In this document: piece after piece, positions 48,546 through 62,150 of the stretch
How the letters are laid out: each line of letters starts with the position of its first letter
Position numbering within the stretch: the first letter of the stretch is position 1
NCBI GenBank assembly: GCA_933228675.1
Contig: OW121743.1
Location: forward strand, 109,673,468 to 109,737,467
Source: Stomorhina lunata
Taxonomy: Eukaryota; Arthropoda; Insecta; Diptera; Rhiniidae
Reading direction: 5' to 3'
Length of the DNA stretch: 64,000 bases
Program-made: the position numbers and the translations under genes
The notes under the pieces: model-generated
What the model was told of the DNA's origin: nothing
Database searches by the model: none
The model's input: the letters and a program-made list of their open reading frames with translations, nothing else

Positions 48546-50464
48546 TTATCAAAATACGAAATTTTGAAAAATTTACTATTAATTTTTTAATTTTAATTTT
48601 TTAGGATTAAAAATTTTTGTATTATTCATATAAGGGGAGCTTAAAAAAACAAGTCTTTTAAATTGTAAAATTTAGACTTACTTAAAAAATTTTTACAATT
48701 TTTATTTTTCATGATCCGATTCCACGACACTATAACAAAAAGACATTTATGCCACAAATATGTATATACCGCAAAAAACTTAGTCATAAAAGTCTCCTGA
48801 AAGTGTTTTTATTGTTTGCTATAAAAATTATACAAGTAGCACAATCTTAAGCCAAAAGCTATAAAATAATTTCCCATCAAACAAAAATCTCGACTTTTTT
48901 GTCTTTAACACTCTTTTCTTTTTGCATAAAATACTTTACATTTGCACTTGCGCCGTGAAAAGCCACTAGGAAAACTGACAAAAAACGTAACATTTGCTAA
49001 AGCATATTTTTGTAAAGTTTTTAGGAAAAAAAAAAACTTGCTTACAACATGTTAAGAATTCATGAAAAATAAAGACAACTAAAAAAATATTTTGAAAAAG
49101 TAGAACAAAAGGTAGCTGTTTATTATTGTAGTTGACTGTTGAAAAAATAAAAAATAATGGCAAGAAATTAAAATTATCAAAAGCAGCAATTTTCCGCCCG
49201 GCTGCTAGAGAACTTTTTGTTCTTGAAGACTTTTCTTAAGTTAAAACAGTCAGTTAATGTGGCTGTGACTGGCAACTTGTTGCACACAAAAAAATTGGTA
49301 ACAGTAACATTACAGAGAAGTTGGAAAAAAGTAACAGCTAAAAACATTTTAAAATTTTAAAAAAGTGGTAATGAGTTTTGAGATAAAAATCTTAAAGTTA
49401 CTTCAATACAAAAAGCAGAAATGGGAAAAGAATTCAAACTACAAAGTGAATGTATTACTTAAGGCAGATTATCAACATTTCCTTAATGTTTTAGTAATGA
49501 ACTTAAGTTGAATTGTTGCTTATAATTATTTACTTACTTGAATTAAAGATTTAGGGAATAAATCATCTCTTGATTTAATTAAAAGTTTAATTATTTCCTT
49601 AAATTAGCTAAAAACAAACATGTTTGTTCATGTCTTCTTCAACTGTAGCTTTAAGCAATTTAATGTTTATGTAATTATTTCCTTAAAACTCAAAGTAATT
49701 GATTTTCTCCCTCTCGTGTTATTTGTTGAAATTAAACTTGTTAAATGCTTTTAATTATTAATCATGTTTTATTGTTTTATTTTGTGTTGCTTAATTGAAT
49801 TTGCAGTTGAAAAGTTTTTTAGGGTTTTAAAAACAACGCCTTTTTAATTTGTTCTTTTTTAGTTCTTGTTGTTGCTGTTGTTTTCGTTCGATTTGTTTAT
49901 TAGAAAGTACAAAACTTATTCGTTACATGAAAAGTTTTCTCCCCATTGTGTTTAGTTTTGTGTAAACATTTCTACACCTTTTTCTACATTTTAATTTTTT
50001 ATTTTTTTTGGGAGAAACATTATATTCATTCATAAAAGCCACACATTTGGTTTTGTTGTTTTACTTAGTTTTTGTTTTTTATTCTATTTTTAAACCTTTT
50101 ATTTACTTTATATTTTTATCCCAGAACAATAAACCCAAGTGTTTAGTTTCTCACAGGATATTTTAAAACTAAATTGTGTTAAAACTACTTATACATACAT
50201 ATACAAAAGTATGTACATAAGTAGTGATGTATTTAATCGATTAATCAAAAGGTTATCCGATTAATTTTTGCCAAATGCTGGACTTTTGATTAAAATTATT
50301 AAGAAAAATTAACTTTCAAGTTTTTGTTAGGACCAACATTTAGGAGATAACTTATTGTGGGATAGAGGAAAAAGTTTTTGTGGATATTCCACTTGAATTT
50401 TTTACCTTTCATGAACTTATAGATATACTAGTATAACAACCACCTTCAAGTAAACCGACTCAGT
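48546..50464. other. Unique AT-rich spacer
   Basis: No gene is recognised. There are no long frames beyond a K/F-rich minus-strand one at 48966-49163. ATCGATTAATC palindromic motifs near 50230-50265 might belong to a small decayed element, but no second end was found. Confidence 0.45.
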
Positions 50465-53400
50465 TCAAAAATTTATTCTTTTTATAGGAAATTTTTTAAT
50501 AATTTCTTATATTTATAGAAAATTTTTCAAAAATTTCTTATTTTAAAAGGAAATTTTATAAAAATTTTTTTATTTTTATACGAAATTTTATAAAAATATT
50601 TCTCTTTTAATCGAAATTTTATAATTTTTTTCTTATTTTTATACGAAATTTTTCAAAAATTTCTTATTTTGATTAGAAAACTTTAAAAAATTTTCTTATT
50701 TTTAAAGAAATTTTTCAAAAATTTCTAATTTTTATAAGAAATTTTTAAAAAAAATACTAGTTTTTATTAGAAAATTTTCAAAAATTTCTTATTTTTATAC
50801 GAAATTTTTTTAAAAATTCCATATTCTAGGGGAAATTTAAAAAAAAATGTATTTTTAAAGGAAATTTTTATAGAAAATTTCAACAAAAAATCTTTTTTTT
50901 AATAGAAAATTTTCTTTTGTTTTATAGAAAATATTTCAAAAATGATTGTAAAACTATAATTTCTATAGGAAATTTTCAAAATTTTCTTATTTTTATACAA
51001 AATTTTTCAAGTGTCTAATTTTTAATAGAAATTTTTCCAAAACTTTTAATTTTTATAAAAAAATTTTTCAAAAATTTCTAATTTTTATAAGAAATTTTTA
51101 AAAAATTTCAAAAAATTCATATTCTAAAGGAAATTTTTTAAAAATTTCATATTTTTATAGAAAATTTAAAAAAAAATTATTTTTAAAGATAATTTTCATT
51201 AAAAATTTAAAAAAAATTTAATTTTTTTTGTAGAAAGTTTTTCAAAAAATTTTTTTTTTTTTTGAAAGAGATTTTTTTTCATAAATTTCTTATTTTTTTA
51301 GGAAATTTTTTAAAAACTTCTTTTTATTATAGGAAAGTCTAAAAAATTTATTATTTTTATAGAAATTTTAAAAAATTTCTTATTTTTATAAGAACTTTTT
51401 AAAAAAATTTTAATTTTAATTTTAACAAATTTTTTAACAAATTTTTTAACAAATTTTTCAATAACTATTTTTCAGAAATTTTTATGAGGAACTTTTCAAA
51501 AATACTTTATTTTTATAGCAAATTTTTCACAAATTTCTTATTTTCGTAGGAATTTTATAAAAAATTTCGTCTTTTTAAAAAAAAAGTTTCAAAAATTGCT
51601 AATTTTTATAGGAAATTTTTCAAAAATTTCTTATTTTTGAAGGATTTTTTTTTTTTAATTTCTTAATTTTAAAGAATATTTTTCAAAAATTACTTATTTT
51701 TATATAAAATGTTACAAACATTTTTTTTGTTTTTATAAAAAATTTTTCGAAAATTTCTTATTTTCATAGGAAATTTTTTAAAAATTTTCTATTTTTATAG
51801 GAAATTTTTCACAAATTTCCTATTTTTATTTTAGATTTTTCAAACATGTTTTTATTTCATAGATTTTGTCAAAAATTTCTTATTTTTTAGGGAAATTTTT
51901 CAAAACTTTCTTATATTTATATGAGAATTGTCAAAAATTTTCAAAAATATTTTATTTTTATACGATTTTTTTTTATATTTTATTTTAAAGGAAGTTTTTT
52001 AAAAATTTCTTACTTGGATAGGAAATTTTTAAAAAATGTCGTTCTTTTATGAAAAAAATTTTCGTAAATTTCAAATTTTTTAAAAAAATTTTATCTTTTT
52101 ATTCTCTTTTTATAAGAAAATTTCCTATTTATGTAAAAGAAAAATTAAAAAATTTTTCTAAAATTCAAAAGTTTTTAACAAAAAAAAAATTAAACTTTTA
52201 TCCAAAAATGATTTTTAATTTTTTAACTTACGGTGGATTATTTCATGGATATACCCCTATAGAATATTTTTGAAAAAATTTTTATTTTAGAGGAAATTTT
52301 TCAAAAATTTCTTATTTTTATAGGAAATTTTTCAAAAATTCCTTATATTTATAGGAAATTTTTCAAAAATTTCTTATTTTTATAGGAAATTTTTCAAAAA
52401 TTTCTTATTTTTATAGGAAATTTTTCAAAAATTTCTTATTTTTATAGGAAATTTTTTAAAAATTTCTTATTTTTATAGGATATTTTTCAAACAGTTCTTA
52501 TTTTTATAGGAAATTTTTTAAAAATTTCTTATTTTTATAGGAAATTTTTCAAAAATTTCTTATTTTAATAGGAAATTTTTCAAAAATTTCTTATTTTTAT
52601 AGGAAATTTTTCAAAAATTTCTTATTTTTATAGGAAATTTTTCAAAAATTTCTTCTTTTTATAGGAAATTTTTCAAAAATTTCTTATTTTTGTAGGAAAT
52701 TTTTCAAAAATTTTTCATTTTTATAGGAAATTTTTCAAAAAATTCTTATTTTTATAGGAAATTTTTCAAAAATTTCTTATTTTTATAGGAAGTTTTTCAA
52801 AAGTTTTTTATTTTTATAGGAAGTTTTTCAAAATTTTCTTATTTTTATAGGAAATTTTTCAAAATTTCTCATTTTTATATGAAACTTTTCAAAAATTTCT
52901 AATTTTTATAGGAAATTTTTAAAAAATTTCTTATTTTTATAGGAAATTTTTCAAAAATTTCTTATTTTTATAGGAACTTTTTCAAAAATTTCTTATTTTT
53001 ATAGGAAATTTTTCAAAAATCTCTTATTTTTATAAAAAATTTTTCAAAAATTTCTTATTTTTATAGGAAATTTTTCAAAAATTTCTTATTTTTACAGGAA
53101 ATTTTTCAAAAATTTTGTTTTTTATAGGAACTTTTTCAAAAATTTCTTATTTTTAAAAAATTATTTTGAAAAAATTTTTATTTTAGAGGAAATTTTTCAA
53201 AAATTTCTTATTTTTATAGGAAATTTTTCAAAAATTCCTTATATTTATAGGAAATTTTTCAAAAATTTCTTATTTTTATAGGAAATTTTTCAAAAATTTC
53301 TTATTTTTATAGGAAATTTTTCAAAAATTTCTTATTTTTATAGGAAATTTTTTAAAAATTTCTTATTTTTATAGGATATTTTTCAAACAGTTCTTATTTT

Positions 53401-54220
53401 TATAGGAAATTTTTTAAAAATTTCTTATTTTTATAGGAAATTTTTCAAAAATTTCTTATTTTTATAGGAAATTTTTCAAAAATTTCTTATTTTTATAGGA
53501 AATTTTTCAAAAATTTCTTATTTTTATAGGAAATTTTTCAAAAATTTCTTCTTTTTATAGGAAATTTTTCAAAAATTTCTTATTTTTATAGGAAATTTTT
53601 CAAAAATTTTTCATTTTTATAGGAAATTTTTCAAAAAATTCTTATTTTTATAGGAAATTTTTCAAAAATTTCTTATTTTTATAGGAAGTTTTTCAAAAGT
53701 TTTTTATTTTTATAGGAAGTTTTTCAAAATTTTCTTATTTTTATAGGAAATTTTTCAAAATTTCTCATTTTTATATGAAACTTTTCAAAAATTTCTAATT
53801 TTTATAGGAAATTTTTAAAAAATTTCTTATTTTTATAGGAAATTTTTCAAAAATTTCTTATTTTTATAGGAACTTTTTCAAAAATTTCTTATTTTTATAG
53901 GAAATTTTTCAAAAATCTCTTATTTTTATAAAAAATTTTTCAAAAATTTCTTATTTTTATAGGAAATTTTTCAAAAATTTCTTATTTTTACAGGAAATTT
54001 TTCAAAAATTTTGTTTTTTATAGGAACTTTTTCAAAAATTTCTTATTTTTAAAGGAAATTTTTCAAAAATCTCTTATTTTTATAAAAAATTTTTCAAAAA
54101 TTTCTTATTTTACAGGAAATTTTTCAAAATTTTCTTATTTTTACAGGAAATTTTTCAAAAATTTTGTTTTTTTTATAGGAAATTTTTCAAAAATTTCTTA
54201 GTTTTTTAGGAAATTTTTGT
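50465..54220 (+). repeat. 31-bp tandem array, 3.7 kb
   Basis: The unit GGAAATTTTTCAAAAA then TTTCTTATTTTTATA gives a 31-bp period. The left 1.8 kb (to about 52265) is strongly diverged, with long T- and A-run variants. From 52267 on, units are near-identical and arranged as a tandem pair of 896-bp blocks, ending in a shorter partial third repeat of the block's end (54060-54220). Confidence 0.94.
52267..54058 (+). repeat. Tandem duplication of an 896-bp block
   Basis: Rare variants recur exactly 896 bp apart: GAAAAAATTTTTATTTTAG at 52272 and 53168, ACAGTTCTTA at 52491 and 53387, AATTTTGTTTTTTATAGG at 53111 and 54007. Block 1 is about 52267-53162 and block 2 about 53163-54058. They differ at only a few positions, so the duplication is recent relative to divergence among the 31-bp units. 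Confidence 0.94.
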
Positions 54221-55914
54221 TTGTGGACGAACGGATATATTAATTATATTACGCAGAGCGTGATTCTTATTCTTTCGTTGTACATATATGAACACAAACT
54301 TCTTATACCTTTTTATCCTTTGGTTGTGAAGGATATAAAAAATTGTAAAAGATACATTCTGTTTTTTAATTTAAACTAAAGAAAAACAAAAATATTGAAG
54401 AACATATTCAAATCAACTACAAAGAAATTTTTTAACAAACAAAATAAGAGAACATTTAAAAGAAAATAAATGTTATTCAAATTAAAAATTGCAGACTAAA
54501 TGTCTGATGCCAGAACTAGACAAAGATTGTTAGATGAAGCAAAAAAGAGAAAAATAAGCATTTTCTATTTCCAAAAACACTTAAAATAAACTATTTATTG
54601 TTTTCTTCGAATAAAACTTTCAATAGTTAGTGTTACGTGTCATTTAAGATTAAACTAATATGAAATAATAAAAAGAGAGATAACCAATAGAAATATAAAA
54701 TAGATTCTACATATATATACGGACAATATGTTTCTTTTCATAAATAAAATAATAAAATTTTGGAACAAAAATAATAATAATGTTAAAAAGTTTCTAAAGG
54801 AAATAGGAAAAGAAAACAACATTTTTGTGGGTGATTTCGGTGTTAGATGTGGATTCAACTTATCTTGAACTAAATTTTTTATGAAAAGCAAAAATTGATA
54901 TCAATATAAAAATTAAAGTTATTTCCGAAGAATGGTATTAAAAAAAAAGCTAAATTAAAAATGATTTCAATCAAGTTGGAACATAATTATATATAAAAAT
55001 GTCAAATATTATTTTGATTGACTTTTAGTATTCAAACATCAATTTCATGTAATAACAAATCACCCAATTTCCAAAATTTGTCCAATCCCAATTTTTTGAC
55101 ATTTTAATTTGTCATTAAAATAGTTGACGCAGAATATTTTCATTTTTCAATCACATGTCAATAACATCCTTTTTTGTTGCTCTGCTCTTGATGTTATTGT
55201 ATTTAACCTTTGACAAAAACAATTTGTTACATGTCCTGCCATTTAATTTATTAATTTATCAAATGTGTCATATTACAAATTATTGTCTCTTGACAGTTTT
55301 GTTTGAATATAACAAACAACAATGATGACAATGATGGTTTTCAATTTTTTCATACTCTTCCAAAAATTGAGTGGAAAAGGAAATTTGTATTCTGCTCTAT
55401 AAATAATTAAAAAAAAGTAATAGACGCGTAAAATTTCAGCACATGTTTATTTGACAAAATTGTAATGTTAGTTGGTAATGTGAAAAAAATGATATAGGAA
55501 TCAAAGTAGACAAATATTAGATTGCATCTCAACGATAGGTAGAAATATAGAATAGATTATTTTTTTAGAAGTTGTACAAATAAAATTTTTTTATATGGCA
55601 ACTTGGCCCTTAGACTTCCTCACAGATTATTGAGGCTTAATAGGTTAAAGCTATATATTTTTTTTGCTGCATCCTAATGTCTAACAATCGCATTGTAGCT
55701 CTGCAATTTCATTGTGTTAGAATTTGTGCATACCCAATCATAATATGTATGTTGTCATTCTTGTAGCAAGTATCAACATCATCGTCATCGTTAACATGGA
55801 TAGTTCTACTGAATCATAAAATGCCGCTGTCATCATAGTCAAATGACATTTTAGAGAATGATTTCAAAAAATGTATATACAAAAAATATAAATTTTTTAT
55901 ATAATTATTAAATG
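54221..55914. other. Unique AT-rich spacer
   Basis: No gene is recognised. A short ATCATCGTCATCG tract lies near 55782. A minus-strand frame at 54655-54891 is F/I/L-rich without recognisable domains. Confidence 0.5.
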
Positions 55915-57835
55915 AAAAAATAGGAAAATTAAAAAAAATCTATAAAAATAAGAATTTTTTGAAAAAAATCTATAAAAATAAGAATTTTTTGAAAAAAATC
56001 TATAAAAATAAGAATTTTTTGCAAAATTTCCTATCAAAATAAGAAATTTTTGAAAAATTTCCTATAAAAATAAGAAATTTTTGTAAAATTTCCTATAAAA
56101 ATAAGAAATTTTTTAAAATTTCCAATAACAATAAGAAGTTTTTGAAAAATTTCCTATAAAAATAAAAAATGTTTGAACAATTTTTTACAAAAATAAGAAA
56201 TTTTTTGAAAAATTTCCTATAAAAATAAGCCATTTTTGAAAAATCTCCTATAAAACTAATTTTTTTTTTAATTTCCTATAAAAATAAGAAATTTTTAAAA
56301 TTTCCTATAGATAATTTTTGAAAGATTTCTTATAAAAATAAGAAATTAAAAAAAAAACTCCTACAAAAATAAGACATTTTTAAACATTTTCAATAAAAAT
56401 AAGAAATTTTGGAAAATTTTTCTATAAAAGTAGAATTTTTTTAAAAATTTTATATAAATTTTTGAAAAAATTTCTAGACTAAGAAATTTTTGAAAAATGT
56501 CCTAAAAAAATAAAAAAATTTTGAAAAATTTTCTATGCAAATAAGAAATTTTTGAGAAATTTCCAGTAAAAATAAAAAACTTTTGAAAGTTTTCTATAAA
56601 AATAAGAGATTTTAAAAAAATATCCTATAAAAGTAAGAAATTTTTCAAAAATGTTCGCATTAAAATAAGAAATTTTTGAAAAATTCTCATAAAAAAAGAA
56701 ATTTTTGAAAAATTTCCCATAAAAATAAGAAGTTTTTGAAAAATTTCCCATAAAAATAAGAAATTTTTGAAACATTTCCTATAAAAAAAAGAAATTTTTT
56801 AAAAATTTTCTATCAAAATAAGAAATTTTTGAAAAATTTCCTATAAAAGTAAGAAATTTTTGAACATTTTCCTATAAAAATATGAAATTTTTGAAAAATT
56901 TCCTATAAAAATAGGAAACTTTTGAAAAATTTTCTACAAAAATATGACATTTTTGAAATATTTGCTATAAAAATAACAATTTTTTGAAAAATTTCCTATA
57001 AAAAAATTTTTGAAATCTTTCCTATTAAAATAAGTAATTTTTGAAAAATTTATTATAAAACTAAGAAATTTTTGAAAAATTTTCTATAAAAATGAGAAAT
57101 TTTTGAAAAATTTCTTATAAAAATAAGAAATTTTTAAAAAAATGTTCTATTAAAATAAGACATTTTTGGGAAATATCTTATAAAAATAAGTAATTTTTGA
57201 AATATTTCCTGTAAAAATAAAAAAGTTTTTGAAAAGTTTTCTATAAAAATAAGAAATTTTAGAAAAATTTTCTAAATATAAAAATAAGAAACGTTTGAAA
57301 AATTTCCTATAAAAATAAGAAATATTTTAAAAATTTCCTATAAAAATAAAAAATTTGAGAAAAATTTTCTATAAAAATAAAAAGTTTTTAAAAATTTTCT
57401 ATTAAAATAAGAAGTTAAAAAAATATACAAATAAGAATTTAATTAAAAAAATTTCTATCAAAATAAGAAATTTTTTAAAAATTGTCTATAAAATCAAAAA
57501 ATTTTTGAAAAATTTCCTATAAAAATAAGAAGTTTTTGAAAATTTAAAGAAAAGCTATTTTTACAAAATTTCTTATAAAATATAACATTTTTTAAAAATT
57601 TCCTATAAAAATAAGAAGTTTTTGAAAAATTTCCTTTAAAAATAAGAAATTTGTGAAAAATTTCCTATAAAAACAAGAAATTTTAGAAAAATTTTCTATG
57701 ACAATAAGAAATTTTTGAAAAATTTTCTTTAAAAATAAGAAATTTTTAAAAAATCTCCTATAAAAAAAAAAAATTTTGAAAAACTTCAGATAAATTTTAA
57801 AAAAATTTCCGATGAAAATAAGAAATTTTAAAATA
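55915..57835 (-). repeat. 31-bp tandem array, inverted orientation
   Basis: Units reading AATAAGAAATTTTTGAAAAA then TTTCCTATAAA are in the same orientation as 42095-43660. Variation in length and sequence is high (28-33 bp), with the least divergence at 56680-56900. The minus-strand ORF at 56533-56775 (FYENFSKISYF-type repeats) is a product of the array. Confidence 0.92.
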
Positions 57836-59394
57836 AAATATTAAAATGTTTTGAAAACGATATTACCTATGATTCATTTCGGTTAAATAAATCCTTATTT
57901 TGTTCTTATTTATGTGAACTGGAAATAAACCAAATGAATCACTCGGTAATTTTAAATTTTAAGACGTTTAACGTGTAGGGTTGACTTGTGCTCCCTTTTC
58001 TACCTTTTTAACACAATTTAAAGTTCAAAAGAAAAGAACTTCTTAAACGATATTTCATTCATGACAAAGTATTTAAGTTTTTTATGTAATTTTAGAATAC
58101 CACGTATTTTAAGCACAAAAAAAAATTATTATATTTTAAGAAAGAATACAATTCACATTTGACATTGATATCACGGATTTTTTATACAAATGTTTGTTTT
58201 ATGAAGATTTTTTTATATAAACCTTTTTGTCAAAATTTCTTTGGAAATGGTATAATTGTTTTAAATTTGTTTAAGTCCTTAATATCCTTTTTATCCCTGC
58301 CGCCGTTTAACTTTAGTTGTGTGTTGTTTCATGTGTTGATTACAACTCCAATTCGATTTAACTAATGAGAAATATGAAAGTCAAACAATAAAACCCCTTT
58401 TATCCTTTAAGTTTATGTTCAAATGAGAAAGTAAGAATTCAGAGGCGTGGCGAAGTTGTTATTTCCCAAAACTGAAGACCTACATATTTTTTCAGATCAA
58501 GATTGACAAATCTATTCTTATTTGAAACCACTTAAAAATTTGTAATGAAATAGCTTTCTTCTATCCCTTTAAAATTACAAACAATTCCCTCCACGCTCCT
58601 GCAAATCAAACTTTGTCAGTTATTTTTTTTTCATGTTTTCCACATTCGTCGACTTTTTTGTTTTGTGTCATTGTCTTTGTGTAATCGAATCTCTTCTGTT
58701 AAGACTTTTTGAATGTAAATGGTTTTGATATCATTTCATTGCCATTTGAGTACTAAACAAATTTACACAAATAAGGACATACAAAAAAAGCTCACATTTA
58801 TACACATATGAACATAAGCTCACTCCAAAAAAATGGTCTGAAAAGATATCCTTAAATATATCGGTATGTATGTGAATTCCTTTGTAATAAGGTTTAACGG
58901 TTTGTCGTTTAACTATTGTCCTGTTAACATATTGTGTCGTTTTTAGTTCATTTTCTTTGTTCCTTTTTTTTATTTAGTCTTCATTTCTTTCCTTTTAAAC
59001 AAGGACACATTCAAATGAGGACGACTTCCAGCAATAATAACCAGGCTGACATTGATTGGTATCAAAATTTGCAAAAGAGATAGAAAATTATAAAAAGGAA
59101 CAAAACAAAAGAATTAATCGGAAAACCTGAAATTAAAACTCATAAAAACGAAAATTCAAATAAGCAAAAAAAAAAAATAAGCAAACAAATATTTATCTGA
59201 TACTATGTCTTGTTCATTGGAGGCAATAAATTTTTTGAAAAAGTTCTGATAAAAAATGGTTATTATTTTCGCTCATTTTAACTGAATCATTTTGTAATGA
59301 GGCATGAATTATGAGACAAGCAATCATAAAATAATTCTTTTAAAGAAATGTATTTTGAATAAATATTTGTACTGATTTGAAACAAAAAAAAATA
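57836..59394. other. Unique AT-rich spacer
   Basis: No gene is recognised. It includes an A-run near 59168 and no long convincing frames. Confidence 0.5.
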
Positions 59395-60590
59395 ATTTTC
59401 TATCAAAACAAGAAATTATTAAAAAATAAATGAGAAATTTTCCTATAAAAATAACAAATTTTTGAAAAATTTCCTCTAAAAATAAGAAATTTTTGAAAAT
59501 TTTTCTATAAAAATAAAAAACTTTGGAACAATTTCCTATAAAAATAGAAAATTTTTACAAGAAAAGAAGCTTTCCAAAGTAAGAAATTTTTTAAAAACTT
59601 CCAATAGAAATAAAAATTTTTGAAAGACTTCATACTCGTATAAAAATTGAAATATTTTGAAAAATTTCCTATAAAAATAAAAAATTTTGAAAATAAGATA
59701 TTTTTAAAAAGTTTCCTTTAAAATTAAAAAATTCTGTAAAAATTTCCTATAAAATTTTTTTTAAATATGTTTCTTTAAAAATAAGAAATTTTTGTAAAAT
59801 CTACAAAAATAGAAATTTTTTAAAATTTCAAATGAAAGTAAGAAACTTTTGCAATATTTTTTATTCAAATAAGCAGTTATTAATAAATTACTTATAAAAA
59901 TTAAAAATTTTTGAAAAATTTCCTATAAAAATAAGATATTTTTGAAAATTTTCCTATAAAAATAAGAAATTTTTGAAAAATTTCCTATAGAAATAAGAAT
60001 TTTTTGAAAAATTTCTTATCAAAATAAGAATTTTTTGAAAAATTTCCTTTAAAAATAAGAAATTTTTGAAAATTGAAAAAAAATTTCCTATAAAAATACG
60101 AAATTTTTGAAAAATTTCCTGTAAAAATAAGAAATTTTTGAAAAATTTCCTATAAAAATAAGAAATTTTTGCAAAATTTTCTATAAAAATAAGAAATAAA
60201 AATACGAAATTTTTGAAAAATTTCTTATAAAAATAAGAAATTTTTGAAAAATTTCTTATAAAAATAAGAAATTTTTGAAAAATTTCCTAGAAAAATAAGA
60301 AATTTTTGAAAAATTTCCTAGAAAAATAAGAAATTTTTGAAAAATTTAATATAAAAATTAGAAATTTTCGAATAGTTTCCTATTAAAAGAAATTTTTCAA
60401 AAATTTCTTATAAAAATAAGAAAGTTTTAAAAAATTTTTTTACAAAAATAAGAAATTTTTGAAAGATTTCCTATAAAAATAAGAAATTTTTAAAAAATTT
60501 CGTTTAAAAATAAGAATTTTTTGAAAATTTTTCTATTAACATTTTTTAAAAATTTGCTATAAAAATATGACATTTTTGGAAAAAGTTTAT
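59395..60590 (-). repeat. 31-bp tandem array, inverted orientation
   Basis: AATAAGAAATTTTTGAAAAATTT-type units are diverged at the left and near-identical around 59920-60350. They end at an orientation switch near 60590. Confidence 0.9.
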
Positions 60591-61685
60591 ATTATTATTG
60601 GAAATTTATCAATGATTTCTTATTTTTTTAAGGAAGTTTTAAAAAAATTACGAAATTTAAAAAAAATCTTATTTGTATGGAAATGTTTAAAACATTTCCT
60701 ATTTTTATAGAAAACTTTTTTTATTTTAATCGGAAATTTTTTTAAAATTTCTTTTTTTATAAGAAATTTTTTTAAAAACTTCTTGTTTTTTTTCAAATTT
60801 TGTTTTTTTTTATTGGAAATTTAAAAAAAAATCCTTATTTTTAAATGAAATTTTGCAAAATTTTTTTATTTTTTAAAAAAACTTTTCTGAAAATAACTTA
60901 TATTTATAGGAAATCTTACAAAAATTTTATATTTTTATATACATTTTTTTTTAAATTTTCTTATTTGTATAAGAATTTTTTTTTGGAAATTTAAAAAAAA
61001 AATATTTTAAAATTTTTTTTTTATTTTATAAAAAAATTTCATATAGAAATTTTTGTTTAAACTTTCTTATTTTTTAGGTAATTTTTCAAAAAATTTCATA
61101 TTTTTATAGGAAATTTTTCAAAAACTTCTTATTTTTATAAGAACTTTATATACATTTCTTAATTTTATTGGACTTTTTTCAAAATTTTTTCTCTTTTACA
61201 AAATTTTAAAATCTCTCATTTTAATGAAAAATTTTTCCCATTGTTACAAGAAATTTTTTTTAGATTTTTTGTCTTTATATGAAGTTTTTCAAAAATGTAT
61301 TTTTTTAAGGAAAATTTATACAAAATTATTAATTTTTTTTGAAAATTTTTTCAAAAATTTCTTATTTATTGAAGAAGGTTTTCACAATTTTTTTTTTAAA
61401 GAAATTTTTTAAAAAATTCTTTTTTTTGGAAAATTTTCTTATTTGTATAAGATTTTATAAAATTTTACAAAATTTTCTTATTTAAATAAATTTTTTTTCA
61501 AATTTTTGGTTATTTTTTTAAGAAATTTTTCAAAAATTTCTTATTTTTATAAGAAAATGATTGGAACGTTTTGAATTTTTGTAAAAAATGTTTCAAAATA
61601 TTTTAGCTTTTATAGGAAATTTTTAATAAAATGAAAATTTTTTTTTTCTTTTAATACGAAATTTTTAAAAAATTTCTTATTTTTC
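60591..61685 (+). repeat. 31-bp tandem array, forward orientation, very diverged
   Basis: After the switch, units read TTTCTTATTTTTATAGG with long T runs and many length changes. At about 61670-61705 they meet the opposite orientation again in a palindromic junction (TTTCTTATTTTT / CTTATAAAAATAAGAAAT). Confidence 0.85.
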
Positions 61686-62150
61686 TTATAAAAATAAGAA
61701 ATATATTTTTAATTTTTAAAAAATTTTCTATAATGAAAAGAAATTTATTTAAAAGTATTTCATATTTCATATTTTTAATTTTTTTAAATATGAAATTTTT
61801 TAGAATTTCCTAAAAGTTAAGAGATTTATAAAAATTTTCTATAAAAATCAGATTTTTTTAATTTCCTATAAAAATAATAAATCAAAAAAAATAAATTTAA
61901 AATAAGAAATTTAAAAAAAAATCTGATAAAAATACATAAGAATTTTTTAAAAAATATGAAATTTTATAAAAACTTCATACAAAAATAAAAAAATAATATT
62001 TTTTTATTTAGGAAAATTAAAAAAAAAATAAATTTTTGAAAACTTTACTATAGGAATTTTTAAAAAATAGGATAGGTGGGAAATTTTTTAAAAATTTGCA
62101 TAAAAATAAGAACTTAAAAAAAAATCTATTTTAAAATAAAATAAATTTGT
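61686..62150 (-). repeat. 31-bp array remnant, inverted orientation
   Basis: Decayed units (ATAAGAAATTTAAAAAAA, CCTATAAAAATAATAAAT) follow the palindromic junction and fade out at about 62150. Confidence 0.75.

Noticed and set aside
50215..50290. hAT-like end (GTGATGTATTTAATCG)
   Set aside because: No matching inverted end or 8-bp duplication was found nearby.
1..62150. Regular 28-31-bp repeats as possible CRISPR arrays
   Set aside because: Repeats are directly adjacent with no unique spacers, and the context is a eukaryotic fly genome with mariner and mini-me elements.
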